The notes beneath the pieces were generated by a model that ran no database searches, was not told the origin of the DNA, and was given only the letters and a program-made list of their open reading frames with translations. A stretch of 64,000 bases of DNA from Macrotis lagotis (lineage: Eukaryota; Chordata; Mammalia; Peramelemorphia; Peramelidae): assembly GCF_037893015.1 (NCBI RefSeq), contig NC_133665.1, forward strand, positions 104,995,937-105,059,936. Reading direction: 5' to 3'. Both the position numbers and the translations under genes were made by a program. Positions 10,401 through 24,400 of this stretch are shown here, one piece after another (within the stretch, counting starts at the first letter, position 1; every line of letters begins with the position of its first letter).

Positions 10401-12354
10401 CTAGGTAATTATTAAGTGTCCCTGACTGGATTTGAACCCAGGTACTCCTGACTCCAAGGCCAGTGCTTTATCCACTACGCCACCTAGCCTCCCCAAGCAC
10501 AATTTTCTTGTTTTATTCCCCTACTCAATAAATTCCAGGGGCTCCCTAATGCCTCTAGGATCAAATATAAATTCTTTTTTGGCTTTTAAAACCCAATCTC
10601 ACAGATGGGGTACTCTACTCCAGTCTCCACATATTTGCATCTTTCATGTCTGAAACAGTCCCTCCTTTCCACCTTACCCAATTTGCCTTCCTTCAAGACT
10701 GGGACATCACTTTCCACATAAAGGTGATGTCCCTAAACTATACCTGTCAAGTATGAGTTCACCCCCTCTTTCACTCCCTCATATTGCTTCCGAACTTGTT
10801 TATACATATATCTACATGATTTCTGTGCCACGATGCAATGTTAACCCCTCAAGAGGGTGCTTCATTAACATTGTAGCAGCTATTATCTCCTTACTTACAA
10901 TGATTATCCATTACCCCTCAGCCATCTTTCTTGTCCTTTCCAGTCCAATTTGATTTTTCTTGGCAGAGAAAACAGTTCAGATAAGAGCCAAGCAGCTAGG
11001 CTTTCTTGTAGTGGTCAGTTATCACCTTTCTATCTATATTCCCCTAAGGTCTTTCTCTTCTATATTCTCACTCTCCTCAATAGTCTTAAATAATTTTAAT
11101 AAAAGATGGATTTTTAATCTTTCCTCAGAGGCCTCACTGTTCCTCAGAGTTTACTCTGAGCTTTACAAGTTCTACTAACACCATTTTAATAGAATTCTGC
11201 TGTGTTTGTACTGATCATTTCACTATATCATGCCTATCACTCTTGCTTCTGTCTTCTGTACTTATCTTTTGAAAATCCAAGTTGAATGGTGTGTTCTCTG
11301 TATCTACTTTTGTTCTCTTCAAACAAATACTCTTTTACCTTCCTCTCAGAACTCTTTCCCTTTGTGTCTTTAGAATTTCATTCTTGAGAATCTCCTATCC
11401 TTCCTGGCCTGACTCCCAGGGTAGAATTTTAGTTCTTAGAATGCTACCTTTCTTTCCCCTAAACCCTTTGAAATCTGCTTTCTGAAAAAACGAGGAAGCA
11501 TGTCAAATGATGCCTCATCAGCTCCTCCTTCTCAATCACAAACTCTAAAAGACAATGGTTCCCCTGTCCGAGATTCTCATTATTTCCACTTCAGGGATTG
11601 GTTCTTCCTTGTAAGTACAAGTAGAAGTACAACCAGAAGAAATTTTTTTTTCTCTTTCTTGGTTCTTCCACTTCTCAAAAGATGGAAATATCATTAAGGC
11701 AAGTCAAGAAGTTACTGACTGCTCTACTTTAGGCAGAGTTCCTGCTGAAAACTAGACAAACAATCAGTATCCCTGCCTGTGCTATTTTCTGCTTCAGTTC
11801 CAGGATGGTGATATATTTCCTGAACATGCCCAAGTCATCAATAGTATATTCCCATGCCAAAATCCTCTGGTTTGGGATTGCCACACAAAAGAATAGCTTT
11901 ACTTGCTTTTTTTTTTCTTTAAGGAATACTAATCCAGAATCATTTTTTTTTAATCATGAATCAAATCTCAATGAGAATTAGAAGGTCAAATTTGTCTTCT
12001 AGTGTTAGACTCTCTAGTTTAATTTTGTTTGTTGCTTACATTTTATGTATCTGTGTCACTTGAGGTTATGGGATTTACTACCAGCTTCTCTCTTAGATTT
12101 TGTCATCTGTGGACTTTAGGGTGTCTTAAATAGCTGCTTCTTTTTCCTACAACATAAGTACTCTCTATGGTCTATAGCTTGAATAAATTCTTATTGGGCT
12201 TTTAAAACCCAATCTCACAGATGGGGTACTCCACTTCGGCCTCCACATCTTTGCATCTTTCATGTCTGAAATATAGTCCCTCCTTTCCACCTTACACAAT
12301 TTGTCTTCCTTCAAGACACAGCTGGGACATCACTATCCCTGCCCTTGCTATTTT

Positions 12355-12409
<55 letters not shown>

Positions 12410-15400
12410 GCAGCAATTTTCTCCCTCTTCCATCATTTTCCTGATTAGATTTTTATGACACAAGGCAAATACAAAATTCTTACACACACCCCTTGTCAGG
12501 CAGGTTCTCCATCCCTGTCCAGAGGTTGTTGTTCCTCTATTTTAAACCATGGTTGAGAAATCAAAATCTATTCTCAAGCATCATTTTCTTAGTTAGTTGT
12601 TCTCTCTTGCATTGATAAGGACCATATCTGGTCCTTTTAGTCTCCAATTTCTTGCCCAAGACTTTATAATCTTTGGCAATATTTTATAGGTTCCTTCTGG
12701 CAATATTATTGGTGCCCATATGAATCACCAGATTCGTATTAGTCATATATTTTGACAATGCCTGGGAGGTTCTCAGTTATATACTAAATCTATGTCTATC
12801 AAGAAAATAACAGACCTCTCTATGACTTATCAAAAAGCCCGCTAGCACCCTCAGGACTCTGAGCAAGGAGTGACCAGTCCTCTGGCCCTTAGGGGATGCT
12901 CTCTCAGCTGACAGCATCATTAGTAGATGACCAGTAGTATCCACCAAAAAGTAAACCCTTTCAGTTCTTTTGCAAGAGCCTCCAAAATTTGTTGTTTTAA
13001 TTCTAAGTATCCCAAAATTTCCATCCCCTTTTTGCATTTTGCTATTTTCCACTATCCTGACACAGGGCAGGCTTTTCCTAGAACCCTCAGATCCTCTTTT
13101 TTTAACCTTTTCCCTTACATTGAAGACCTACTTTTATACTTTTGGAGAAGGAGACTAGGGACTTTGGGGAGGTGGTGGGAGATCCAGAGGTCATTGGGAG
13201 AGGTCTCAGGAATGTTCAAGGACACAAGGGACACTGAAATTCAGGAACACTAGCATAATTTTAAGGATTTAAGAGGATACTGGGAAGGTCTGTGTGATCC
13301 AGGCCATGAGATACTGGGATTTTTAAAATTTGGATTATTTTTGATGTTGTGCATTGTTGGGGATAAAAAGAAGAGTGTTGGGGTCACAAGACATTTACAA
13401 AATTAATGCATGTTGGAGAATATAAAGTTCTGTGAGCATGTGACAAAGAAAAGGAAATGTTTCTGGAGTGTTAGGGGCATACGGTACTTTGGCAAAAGGT
13501 TTCCTAGAGGGGCACTAGGTGGCGCAGTGGATAAAGCACCAGCCTTGGAGTCAGGAGTACCTGGGTTCAAATCCGATCTCAGACACTTAATAATTACCTA
13601 GCTGTGTGGCCTTGGGCAAGCCACTAAACCCCATTAGCGTTGCAAAAACCTAAAAAAAAAAAAAAAAAAGGCTTCCTAGACCTGGTAGATGCTGAATACT
13701 TGGAGTATCTGGGGGGGGGGGGGGGGAATCTAGAGATTCTGTGGGGAAAAGGATGGGAACATGCTGGGATCTCACCTCCTGGGCTTGAACCTCCAGGCCC
13801 CTCAGCACCTGCTTTGTTTTCCGAAGCTCTCTCTCAGCTCTCCCTACATTGTTCTGGGCATCAGTTACAGCTCCTTGGGTTTTCACAGCATTTTCCTGGG
13901 TTTTGGCTGCATCCTCCCTGAGGGCATAGGGAAAATCAGCTGGCCCTCCCCAAGTTCAAGTGCTCTGTTGTTTTCAGGGATGGCTTGTTAGCAAAATATA
14001 ATGTGCCATACATAATGGATGATGGACTGGATTTCAAATCCCATGATAAAAGGGATCATCTCTGCCATGCTGTGAGTGACCTTAGGCAAGCCTCTTCTCA
14101 CCTTTGAGTCTCATTGGCCTCCTCTGAAAGAGGAGGGGTATAGATCAGGTGGAATGTGCCTCTGCATCCAATGATCCTGGTTAGTCTGTAATATTCTAAG
14201 TGAGCAAAGCTGGTATCCCAAAACATGGGTTCTAGTCCAGTTTGACAAGTGAAGCCTGGCACTCCCTCCTGTGAAGGCTATGATCACTAGTTGGAGGTGC
14301 CTCCTGTCTCAGAGGCCCTCCTTCCTAACCTCTGCCCACAGGCTTCCTTCAAGAGCCTTTCCCAGGTACCCCCCCACCTCCACCCAGGCCTCGCACCTTC
14401 TCCACTGAGATTACCTTTCATAGTCTCAGTCACCATCTTGTACAGACATGTTGTCTGCATGTTGTCTCCCCATTAGAATGGGAGCTCCCTGAGGGCAGGG
14501 ACTGTGGTCATGCTTCTCTCTGTATCACCAGCACTTACTTATTTGGAACAGTGCCAAGGACCCAGGATGAACTCTAAATAATGCTCCTTAACTGAAGGCT
14601 GGCCCTACCATGACTTCATTGAGGGACCTTGGACAAGTTATTTAACCATTCCTAACTTTAGTCTCCTCCTTTGTAAAATGTTTCCATGAGAAGAGATAAT
14701 CTCTCAGTTCCCATCCAGCTGCACATCCTATAATCTGAGAAGACCCTGTTCCTCACCTGGCCCTCTGTGCTTGCTGAAGGAGGCCCTGGGCTGAAGGCAG
14801 AGCCCAATCCATGCTGTCTGGAAGTTGGAGGGCATCTTGGATCTCCTCCAGCAGCTGTTCCACAGCTCTTTGGCCACCCTGGGGTAGAGGAATTTTCAGG
14901 ACCCTCTGGGCCACCAGCTCCACACTCTCAGGGTCTGCCCCTTCATCTAGAGGAGAGAGAAGACCAGGGAATGATATCAGGACTACAGACATGGATTCTG
15001 ATACTTATATTTCACTGGGAGGAGAGGAGAGGCTTGAGCTAAGAGTTTTACAAATGTACTTCATTTGATCCTCCTAACAACCCCGTTGTTACATTTTGGC
15101 AAACAGAGGTTAAAGTAACTTGCCCAGGGTCTCAGATAGTAAATCTCTGAGGTTGGATTTGAACTCAGGTTCTTTCATACTCTAGGTGCAGCGCCTTTCC
15201 TTCCTCTGGCTAGGGAAATAAGATTAGCCATTTCTATAGTTCCCTAAGATTTACAAAACACTGTCCTTAGGATAGAAATTTCTAAGCTTCTAGCTCAAAA
15301 TCCCATGACTAAACATGAAGATAGGTTATATATTATAATACCCATGTAACAGAGAAGAAAACTAAGATTCCAGAGATCATATGGTCACTAAATATTAAGG

Positions 15401-18400
15401 CCAAGATTCAAATCTAGGTCTTCTGAACCCAATTAGTATCCTTTTTAGTTTGAGCCCCCCATCCTCCTGTCTCACTTGTGATCCCAGCACAGACTCCTGG
15501 CAGTTCTTGATATGATGTGATCTTGAGGGAGAGGGTATAAGCTCTAAAACTGTGGAGCCTCTTGAGCCCAGAACTCTTCCTACCCCTGCTTGGGGGGGGG
15601 GGGCTGACCAGAGTGGAGAATCAGAGGGGAGATCATTATCTTCTTTCCCTCAAACTTGGTCTTACTTGTAAGGAAGGCCCGGATCCTCTGAATGGTGGCC
15701 AAGATGGGTGCAGTGCCAGCCCCAGGCCATGTGGCTCGAACTCGGGTCAGTATCTTCTCAGCCTGGGAGTGGGCAGCACTTGCTGTGGTCCCAACCCGTT
15801 GCAGCTGTGGGAGTGGCATGAATTAGTGAGGTTGGTCCTTCTTAACTGTCTTGGCCCCACCCTCATTCCTCTACATAATCTCACCCCATGTGCCTGACGT
15901 CCCCATGCTTCTAATTCCAGCCCTGCCATCACCCAATGTGGTTCCTCCTTACCCGTCGACGTAGCCGCCCTAGTCTGGTACCTGTAGCACCCAAAGCATG
16001 GGACGAGTTGCGAGCAGTCTCCAGTGCCCACAGGGAAGTGGGCAATGCTCCAGAACAAGGGGCTGGCCCACAAGGGGAGACAGTACAGGCCCTCCCCAGA
16101 CCCTGTGATCTCCCACAGACCTGTGGACACACACAACAGGCCCAGAGAGGCGTCTTTGGAACACAAGAGATACCAGAGACTAATGATCCCACAGTCACAA
16201 AAAATCCAGAGCCCAGAATGTCCAGACTGTAAGGGGCTGGAGAGGCTAACTAGTTTATCTTTTTAATTTTATAGAGGACACTGGGACAAAAGAAGTAGAA
16301 GGAAGAAAATTCACCCTAACTTACAGAGGTGGAAAGGAAGAGATGCTACTTCAGGGTTCTTGCAAACCAGACAGTCTGGGTGTCTGAGTCCCACTGGAGA
16401 TTTCTTTTCGACTAGAGAGCTTTCTTAGTGTCACAGTTAATCCCAGGGTGGCTAGATGGCATAGTAAATAGAGCACCGGCCCTGGAGTCAGGAGTACCTG
16501 GGTTCAAATCTGGCCTCAGACACTTAATAATTACCTAGCCGTGTGGCCTTGGGCAAGTCACTTAACCCCACTTGCCTTGCAAAAAAACCCCTAAAACAAA
16601 AATGAAGGACAAATTCAAAGACCCTCATCATTCCTGACCTTGAGCTGAGCCAGGCTGGGACTCAGGGTCCAGGAGGCATTTGCCAGTCTCAGAAGCTGCT
16701 CTCCCCAAGCAGCTGCTCTGAAGGGAGGCTTCATCTCTCGCAGCAGCCCCTCAGTTCTGCGACGCACATTACGGGATTGGCTCAGAGCACTCTCTGTGTC
16801 TGTCAGGGTCGTAGTGGCTGTAACACCAAACTCAGCCAACTGAGAGATCAGAGCAGCCCTGGAGACCAGGGAAGCAGCATCTGAGGAAAAGAGTTCAGCA
16901 TGTAAAGAATGGCCTTCCCAACAGTTCTCCCAGAAGTGTCCCCAGAATCCCCATGGGCCATACCCTGGGCTCCTCGGGGGACCTCCTTCAGCTGGGTGGT
17001 CAAGTGGCTGAGGTGCTCCACATCTTGTGTCAGCTGGCCTATACGGGAGTGCTGAGAACCAGCCCAGGGAACACTCCCAGCCTGGTTCCGCTCCACTGCC
17101 CGGAGGGCCCGACCCAGCTGGGACACCTCCCTCCTATAAAGAAGATGGGGAAACACTCTTGGATGAAAGCCTAGCCCTCAACTCCCAGCAGATGAACCTT
17201 TGACATCAGGAGCTGACTTCTGACTTCAGGAAATGGCCTTTAAAGTCTGGTCCCTGATATCCTCATTCCTGTCAGAACCTAAGATCCTCCCCAGCCCTTT
17301 CCAAGCCCTTGGAGTTCCTTGGACTTGCCTGAGTCCATCCCGCTGATGCATTAGCTGCTGCAAGGGCCCCACTGGGGGGTGAGTGGATACCAGGACACCC
17401 TGGACCTGCCCCATGGCTGCCTCCAAAGCCAGCAGCCGCCCCCCACTGCCCCGATCTGTGACCACCTCACTCAGGGCATCCCTGCCCTGAGCCAATGTGG
17501 TCAGACGCTGCTGGAGAGTGTCCAGTCGTCCATCCCAATGAGAGAAGCAGGTTGAGCAGGGACGGCAGTAGGGGAAAGTGCCTTGGGAACCCCTGGCACA
17601 GTTCTGGCACTGTGGGCCTGAGATACCATCCAGACATGAGCAGACCCCTGTCCTAGGGTGACAGCGCAGAGAGACTGAGCCCCGAGGGTCACAGGCACAG
17701 GCTGGGGAAAAACAAAGGAGTTAGATCAGCCTGGGGAACTAGAATCCATCCAAACCCTCCCCTCACACTTTGGGGCATCCTAGAAATCCAGAGGTAAAAC
17801 ACTCAGAAGGGAAATGAGCTGCCTAAGGCCATGCAACCAGGGCTCTCATTGCTAACCTGACTCTCTGGACCAGATTAAGTTGTCTCAGGTCCTCAGACTG
17901 CCCTCTCCAGGCCCTTTCCTTACCTCTGCACTCCTTTTCTGGGTCCCCCCAGTAACCTTCTTGGCACTGAGAGCAGGTACGCCCCCCAAATCCTTTCAGG
18001 CATGGGCACTGACCAGTGACCTGTGGGGACAGGAGATCAATGGGAAGCCTGATCTAGAAACGAGTCCTTTACTGGGGTCTCTTGGAAGGACAAAGACACA
18101 GTCCTTTTATTACTGTCTGTGACTTCCCTCTCTTGGATAATGCTAATCCTTCCCCAGGCCACCCTTCTCCCTCCTAATTTAACTCATCTCCACCCCCCAC
18201 TCCTGATCCTCAGTTACTCTCCTGAACTGTCGGTCTTTCCTTCATTATTGACTCTTTCATCCTTGCCAGCCAACATGTTCTCCTCAATCCTAAATCTTTC
18301 CTTGGTTCAGATTCCAGCTCTGATACAAACCATGTGAGTCCCTTCCTCTCTTTGGGGCTCCTGGCCCATTCCTGATCTAAACCTGCGAACCAATGGTCAC

Positions 18401-21400
18401 AGCATCCCAGAATGTTAAGAGATGAAAATCAAGTCTAACCCGTACATGCCCCACAACAAATTCTTGCTATAACATTACAGAGATGATATACGTGATTTGA
18501 CACATGCTATTCCATTCCATTCCATATTACATATTTTATATATCTATGTAAAATATATCATGCATTGATTCATTTATGCAGTGATTACTATGTGGGACTT
18601 CACAGTGACTATCTCATTTGATCCTCACAACAGCCCCAGGAGGTTAAATGCTATGATTATTCCTATTTTACAGATGAAGAAACTGAGGCCAACAGGGGTT
18701 AAGTGACACAGTGAGGAAGCAACTAAGGCTGGATTGGGGTCCTCCCAACCTGGGGCATGGTGCTCTTACAGTATGGCGCCACCTCGTGGCCACCTCACGA
18801 AGCACACCTGACCTATGAGCATCCAGGTCCTGTTGACATCAAGTCTAAATTTGGCTCTGCTGCTATTTCAGCCCAGCCTTCCTCTGGGGCCAGACTAAAC
18901 CGATCAAAACTGTCTTCTCCAGAATGATTCTGATCTGGCTTGAGTCCTAGCTGCAAGGCCTTTCCACAGACCAGCGGGGGAACTCAGGATCCATCAGGGA
19001 GTTGCTCTGGATCTCACTACTCCTCAGTGGTAAAATGAAGGGAAGTTACACTAAAAAGCTTCTAATGTCCCTTCAAGCTCTAACTTTTAAGAAAAATGAC
19101 GATAATCTTTTTTGTTTCTGCACTGCTCACCTTAGAGGCTGGTTATGAGGACAGGAAAGACCTGAGACTACCAATTACACACTCTTTAATAGAAGAGGAA
19201 ACAGAGGCCCAGACCGGAGAGGGGCTTGGCCCCAGAGCAAGCTTGGAGCTTGGCTCATCTCCTGGCCCTCCGCCTGGAAGTGATTCATCTTCTGTCCCAC
19301 AGCTGCTGGTGCCCAAGTCGAGACTAGTCCCGGTGACCTTATTTCACTAGAAGACCCCACAGCCCCACCAAAACTGCCACACAGATGAAGAAGCAAAATC
19401 CACAATCACATCAACAAGTTTTTCCTAAGGGCTACTGTGGGTCTCCTGCTAGCTAAGAGCTGAGCAACAGAGGGACTAAGCCCGTCTGAAACCCCAGCTC
19501 CTGACTTTTAGGTGTCCATTGGCTTTTTCTGATAAGACGCCCACAGCTGCCCCTGACACACATCCAGAACTTCAGGATGACTGTAATTCTAGGATATGAG
19601 TCTGACTCTGTATCCCACCATTTGAGGTGTTCCATGATCTGGCTCTAACTTATTGCCCCCCCACTCTCTTGCTCCTCTTCTGTCCCTTCAGCCCAGTGTT
19701 CTCATTATGTGTCCCTGGGCAACCCTGCTAATCCCCCCCCCATCCCTGACTCAGGTGCCCATACAAGCAGCTGCACGCAAACAAATACATAACTACACTC
19801 CCCCTGACTCCTCCACACATAAACACCCCTTACCGGATGGCAGGCTGGCCGCACCGAGTGCTGTCTATGACAAGCACAAGGCTCGCACCCCTGAGGCCCT
19901 CCCAGGTTCCAGAACTGGGGGGCACAGCGGTCACAGAGCCGGCCAAGGACGTGGGGACGGCAGGGGCAGTGTCCGCTAAGCCTATCACAGAAGCAGAGGC
20001 CACTTTCAGGTGGGCATCGAGTAGGCGATGTGCCTCGGAGGTCACAGCTGCAACCTAGTATGGAAACAGAGATGAGAACTGGCAAGGCTCAAGAAGAAGT
20101 TTGGCCCTGAAGATGAGGCCCGAGCTGGACAAGGGCAGAAGGGACAGGTGGCCAGCAGGAATACAGGAGCTGATTCTGAGTGAAGGGAGCAGAACCAGAA
20201 TACTGGACAGAGTAACAGCACCATAGTGGGAGGAACAGCAGGCCCTCTCAGCAGTTCAGAGATCAAGGATGATCCTGAGAGTCCGGCTATGGACAATGCC
20301 ATCCTCATCCAAACAAAAAACCGTGGAGACTGAATGCAGAGCAAGACACTTTTTTCTTTCTCATAGTTTTTCCCCCTTTAGTTCTGATTCCTCTTTCACA
20401 ACATGACTAATATGGAAATATGCTAAACACGTACATGTACCACCTGTAGAAGATTGATCACTACCATGGGGAGGGGGGAGGGAAGGGAGAGTGGGAGAAA
20501 TATGTGAAATGCAAAAGCTTTCAAAAAAGATGAATGTTGAAAACTATCTTTGTAACTGAAAAAAAAAAGAATACATGGAAGGTATAGGACTGGGGTCTAC
20601 CATCTCTCTAAGAGTCTCCCTCTCATTCAACCCTACTCACGCCTGCAGCCTCGTGGCTGGAGGGCATTGCCGTAATAGCCAGGCTGGCAATGTGAACAGT
20701 GGGGTCCATGGGTGTGGTGTAGACAGCGCTGGCAGTGCCCGCTGTGGGGGTCACAGGCCATAGGATCACTAGGATCGATGTTGTTGTTACACTGGCAAGG
20801 GCGGCATGGTGCCCCCCCCACTGCTCCCTCTGGCCAGGGGCGCCCATAATAGCCAGCTGAGCAGCGATCACAGCGAGGACCTGAAAAGGGTGAGAGAAAC
20901 CATCTCATTAACTCCTAGACAGAGTCCTAGGTCCAGGGTACAAGGCTAAGCTGACACCAACTGGATGACCATGGGTGAGTGACTCCACCATCCTGATGCT
21001 GAGACAAGAGAGATGGGGTACCAGGGCTTGTACTCCTTCCCTCATAGTAATCCCAGAGAGAGAGGGGGAACATTCTATAATCTTAAAAAGCCCTCAAAAG
21101 ATAAGTGATCAAAGGATACAAGCAAAATCTCAAGAGAATTACAATCTATTAATTCTATTAGTCTATGAATCGTATTGTTGGTTCTAAATAACTAATAAAA
21201 AGAAAAATGAAAATGAAAAATCTAAAAGCTTTCACCTTTCACCTAGCAAAATGGCAAGAGGGAAACAATCCATAACGGAGGAGCTGTGCGAAAATAGGTA
21301 TACTAATATGCTATTGGTGGAAATGAAAATTAGTCTAATCATGCTGTAATTATGTGGAAAAAAGTGACTGAACCATTCATATATTCTAACCCAAAACATA

Positions 21401-24400
21401 TGCCAGGGGGGAGAATGATGGAAAGAAAGTCTCCCTAAATACAAAAATGTTAACAGCAGCAGCACTGCTGTGATAACAAGGAAACTAAAAACCCTACAAC
21501 CCACCCCCCCAAGAGAGGGACAGTCAGACAAACTGTTGAATGTGAATATAATGGAATATTCCCTCACCATGAAAAATAAGGGGAAATAAGAAAAAGGAAA
21601 GGCTTATATGAATCTAATGTTGCAGAACCAGGAAAGCAATAAGAATCATAATTAATTATAATAACATAGATGAAAGGAAAAACAAGACAAAACTCAATCC
21701 ACTCTATAAAATCCTCCCCCAAAACTTCCCCTCTTTCACTTTGTAGGACAAAGGGGGCCAGAGGTTTGCAATGCTGTATAAACTATCAGGGGTGGGTGAT
21801 GGGATGGGTGATTTTGTTAAATTGAATTTTTTTAACTTTGTCAGGAGGGATAGCTCACTGTAAAAGGAGGAAAGGGGAGGAGGTCACATATGGAAATGAT
21901 TAGTATAGAAAAATCAAAATTAACTGGAAATAACTAGGATAGAAAAATCAAAATTCATCAATAAAACTTTAAAAAAAAACCCAACAACCCTCCACATCAG
22001 TTTGGGAATGGCTGAACAGATTGTGGTACATTATTAAGATGAAATGCTATTCTGTTACAAGAAAATGATGAATAGGATACTCTCAGTAAAAAACTTGCAT
22101 GAGCAAATACAATGGCAAGTGTACTATGCAGTTGTAGGATGGTCAGCTGTGAATGAACTCCAATGCTGTGACCCCAAAAGAACTCTGAAGGATTTATGAT
22201 AAAGACTATCCATCCCAAAGACAGAGCTGATGATGTCTGAATACAGACTGAAGCATACTTTTCATACTTTTTTTTATTTTTCTTGAGGTTTTTCTTTTTT
22301 TTGGGGGGGGGGAAGGGAGGTTATGTTTACTTTTACAAAATGATTATTATGGCAATGTTTTCATGACTACATATTTTTAACCTATATCAAATAACCTGCT
22401 TTCTCAGTGAGGGACAGTGGGGTGGGAAGAAGGGAGAAAATTCAGAACTCAAGGTTTTATTTATTTATTTGTTTGTTTTTAGTTTTTGCAAGGCAATGGG
22501 GGGGTTAAGTGGCTTGCCCAAGGCCACATGGCTAGGTAATTATTAAGTGCCTGAGGCCAAATTTGAAATCAGGTCTTCCTGACTCCAGGGCAGGTGCTCT
22601 ATCCACTGCGCCACCTAGCCGCCCAAGAACTCAAGGTTTTAAAAGGGAATGCTGAAACTTGTTTTTGCATGTACCCAGGGAAAATAAAATAAAATTTTAA
22701 AAAATAAAAAAGGGCGGCTAGGTGGCGCAGTGCATAGAGTACTGGCCCTGGAGTCAGGAGTACCTGAGTTCAAATCCGACCTCAGACACTTAATAATTAC
22801 CTGGCCCTGTGGCCTTGGGCAAGCCACTTAACCCCATTGCCTTAGAAAATCTAAAAAAATACATACTTACATAAATAAATAATTTAAAAAAATAAAAAAA
22901 AAATTGTGAATTTTTTGTGAATTGTGAAATTCCTCAACAAATAAATATTTTTAAAAATCCTTAAGGTACTGGATAAATGTAAACTAATATTGTTGCTCCA
23001 TGCAACTTTGGTGATTGAATGACTCTTTTTTTGGGCTTCAGTTTACTCATCTATAAAATAAGGGGCTGGGACCAGTTGACCTCTCAAACTTCTTCTGACT
23101 CTCTACATCAGTTCTCTTCAATCCCTTCCTATTTCAAAGCTTCAGTTTCTTCATTTATAAATGGGAATAATAACAGAATACATGTGCTACCTAAGACATA
23201 TAGGATTATGGCAAGGTCTTGGCAAATGTTAAAGTTACAAGAAATTGCTTTCATTATGATCAGCATCACCATCGAAACAGTTGACAAATCATCAAAGAGA
23301 AGACAATTCATTTCTTGTGTTTCCTCACAGTTTTGTCCTTGTGAACATGTTTAGGCCTCAGACAAAGAGTACCTGTTCCAAAGACAATGGAAATCAGCCT
23401 AGCCCAGTGGTGGAGAAAATCCCAGTCTTGCAGTCCCAAGACCTACAGGGGCCTGGGACAAGTCATTTTAGTTCTCTAATCCTCAATTTCCCCATCAATA
23501 AAATGGAGAGAATTCTACTTTTATTCCTCTTAAAGGTTGCTGTGAGGGAAGTGTTTTGTAAATCTTAAAGTTGTCATAGAAAGGATATAGGAGTTAGTAT
23601 TATTGAAGGGGCATGGTTTTAGAAGATTTGTCACTGGTTCTCTAGTCCTAATGCCCACTATTACTACTTACCTGCATAGCCAGGTGCACAGAGACATAGG
23701 ATTCGTTCACCACCACCATCTGCCCGACATGAGGTCCCATGGTAATTACCAGAGCCCAGGAAGCCAGGGCAGGGACAAGGCCGGCACTGCTGTCCTGAGC
23801 CCAGGACAGGGTCTCCATAATAACCATCCTGGCATCTGTGGGGGTAGTGCAGTGCTAATAACTAGGCTGTGTCACCCACTTCTACCCCAATATTGCCTAA
23901 CAACCCCTAAAGGTTTCCTAGGGATAGGAGTCATATCCTTAGGGAAGACTTTAAGATGGAGTTTCACTTACCTTTCACAGTGACGCCCAGTAGTGGCATC
24001 TCTGCAGGCCTGGCACACACCTGTGTGTGGGTGGCACTGCTCTGCATGCCCATTACACTCACAGGGCTGGCACTGAGGGAAGCCCCACTGGCCAGGCAGG
24101 CACTGATCACACCTTCGTCCTGTGATGCCTGGCTGGCATGAGCACTGTCCACTTAAAGGATCACAGGCCAAACTGGTCGACCCCTCAGTGGAGCAATGAC
24201 ATTCTAGAGGAAGCAATGAGGGGTCAGGTTGGGTGCCTGAGGGGGGAGCTGTTGTCCTACTCCCATCTCCATGACCACCCAAAGCTTAGCCCAGGGTCTG
24301 TCTCAGTCCTCACCACTGCAGCCAGTTGGGCCAAAGCCATATGTCTGGGGCTCACATTGGTCACAGTGCTGGCCGATGACGTGAGGTCGACACGGGCACT

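Larger units (their letters stand above)
7907..10760 (+). mobile_element. L2 LINE fragments with L3/CR1-like insert, rearranged
   Basis: Segments 7907-8060 and about 8930-10755 carry L2 3' motifs on the plus strand: 'ttgattccttgccatattca', 'caaattactctctccaaaat', 'attcaacattgttgatcatc', 'ggctttt aaaacccaatc' and 'aggtgatgtccctaaacta'. The 7907-8060 piece duplicates the region around 9310-9610. The sequence between is L3/CR1-like ('cctgctgtgtcgtctgtaag'). Decayed; no coding potential. Confidence 0.65.
5837..13775. other. Large LAMB2L intron (7.9 kb) filled with repeats
   Basis: This intron separates exons 5663-5836 and 13776-13917. It holds L3/CR1-like sequence (about 6750-7170 and 8150-8800), an L1 3' end, L2 pieces, four WSINE-type SINEs, a TG microsatellite and a partial copy of the flanking exon. 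Both flanking splice sites are intact. Stretches 5880-6350 and 13130-13500 are unique or cryptically repetitive. Confidence 0.7.
4418..17480 (-). other. LAMB2L: LAMB2L C-terminal coiled coil with beta-knob
   Basis: Roughly codons 1245-1815. Heptad-rich segments start after the last LE repeat ([17 protein letters not shown]). They continue in the exons at 16964-17133, 16639-16880, 15666-15804, 14757-14946 ([16 protein letters not shown], very close to human LAMB2), 13776-13917, 5663-5836, 5131-5287 and 4418-4551. The exon 15953-16120 is the disulphide loop or beta-knob that interrupts the coil (VCGRSQG...[12 protein letters not shown]). The chain ends HATC-stop; laminin beta chains end with a cysteine that bonds to gamma. 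LRE tripeptides occur in the coil ([14 protein letters not shown]). The human coil is of similar length. Confidence 0.85.
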
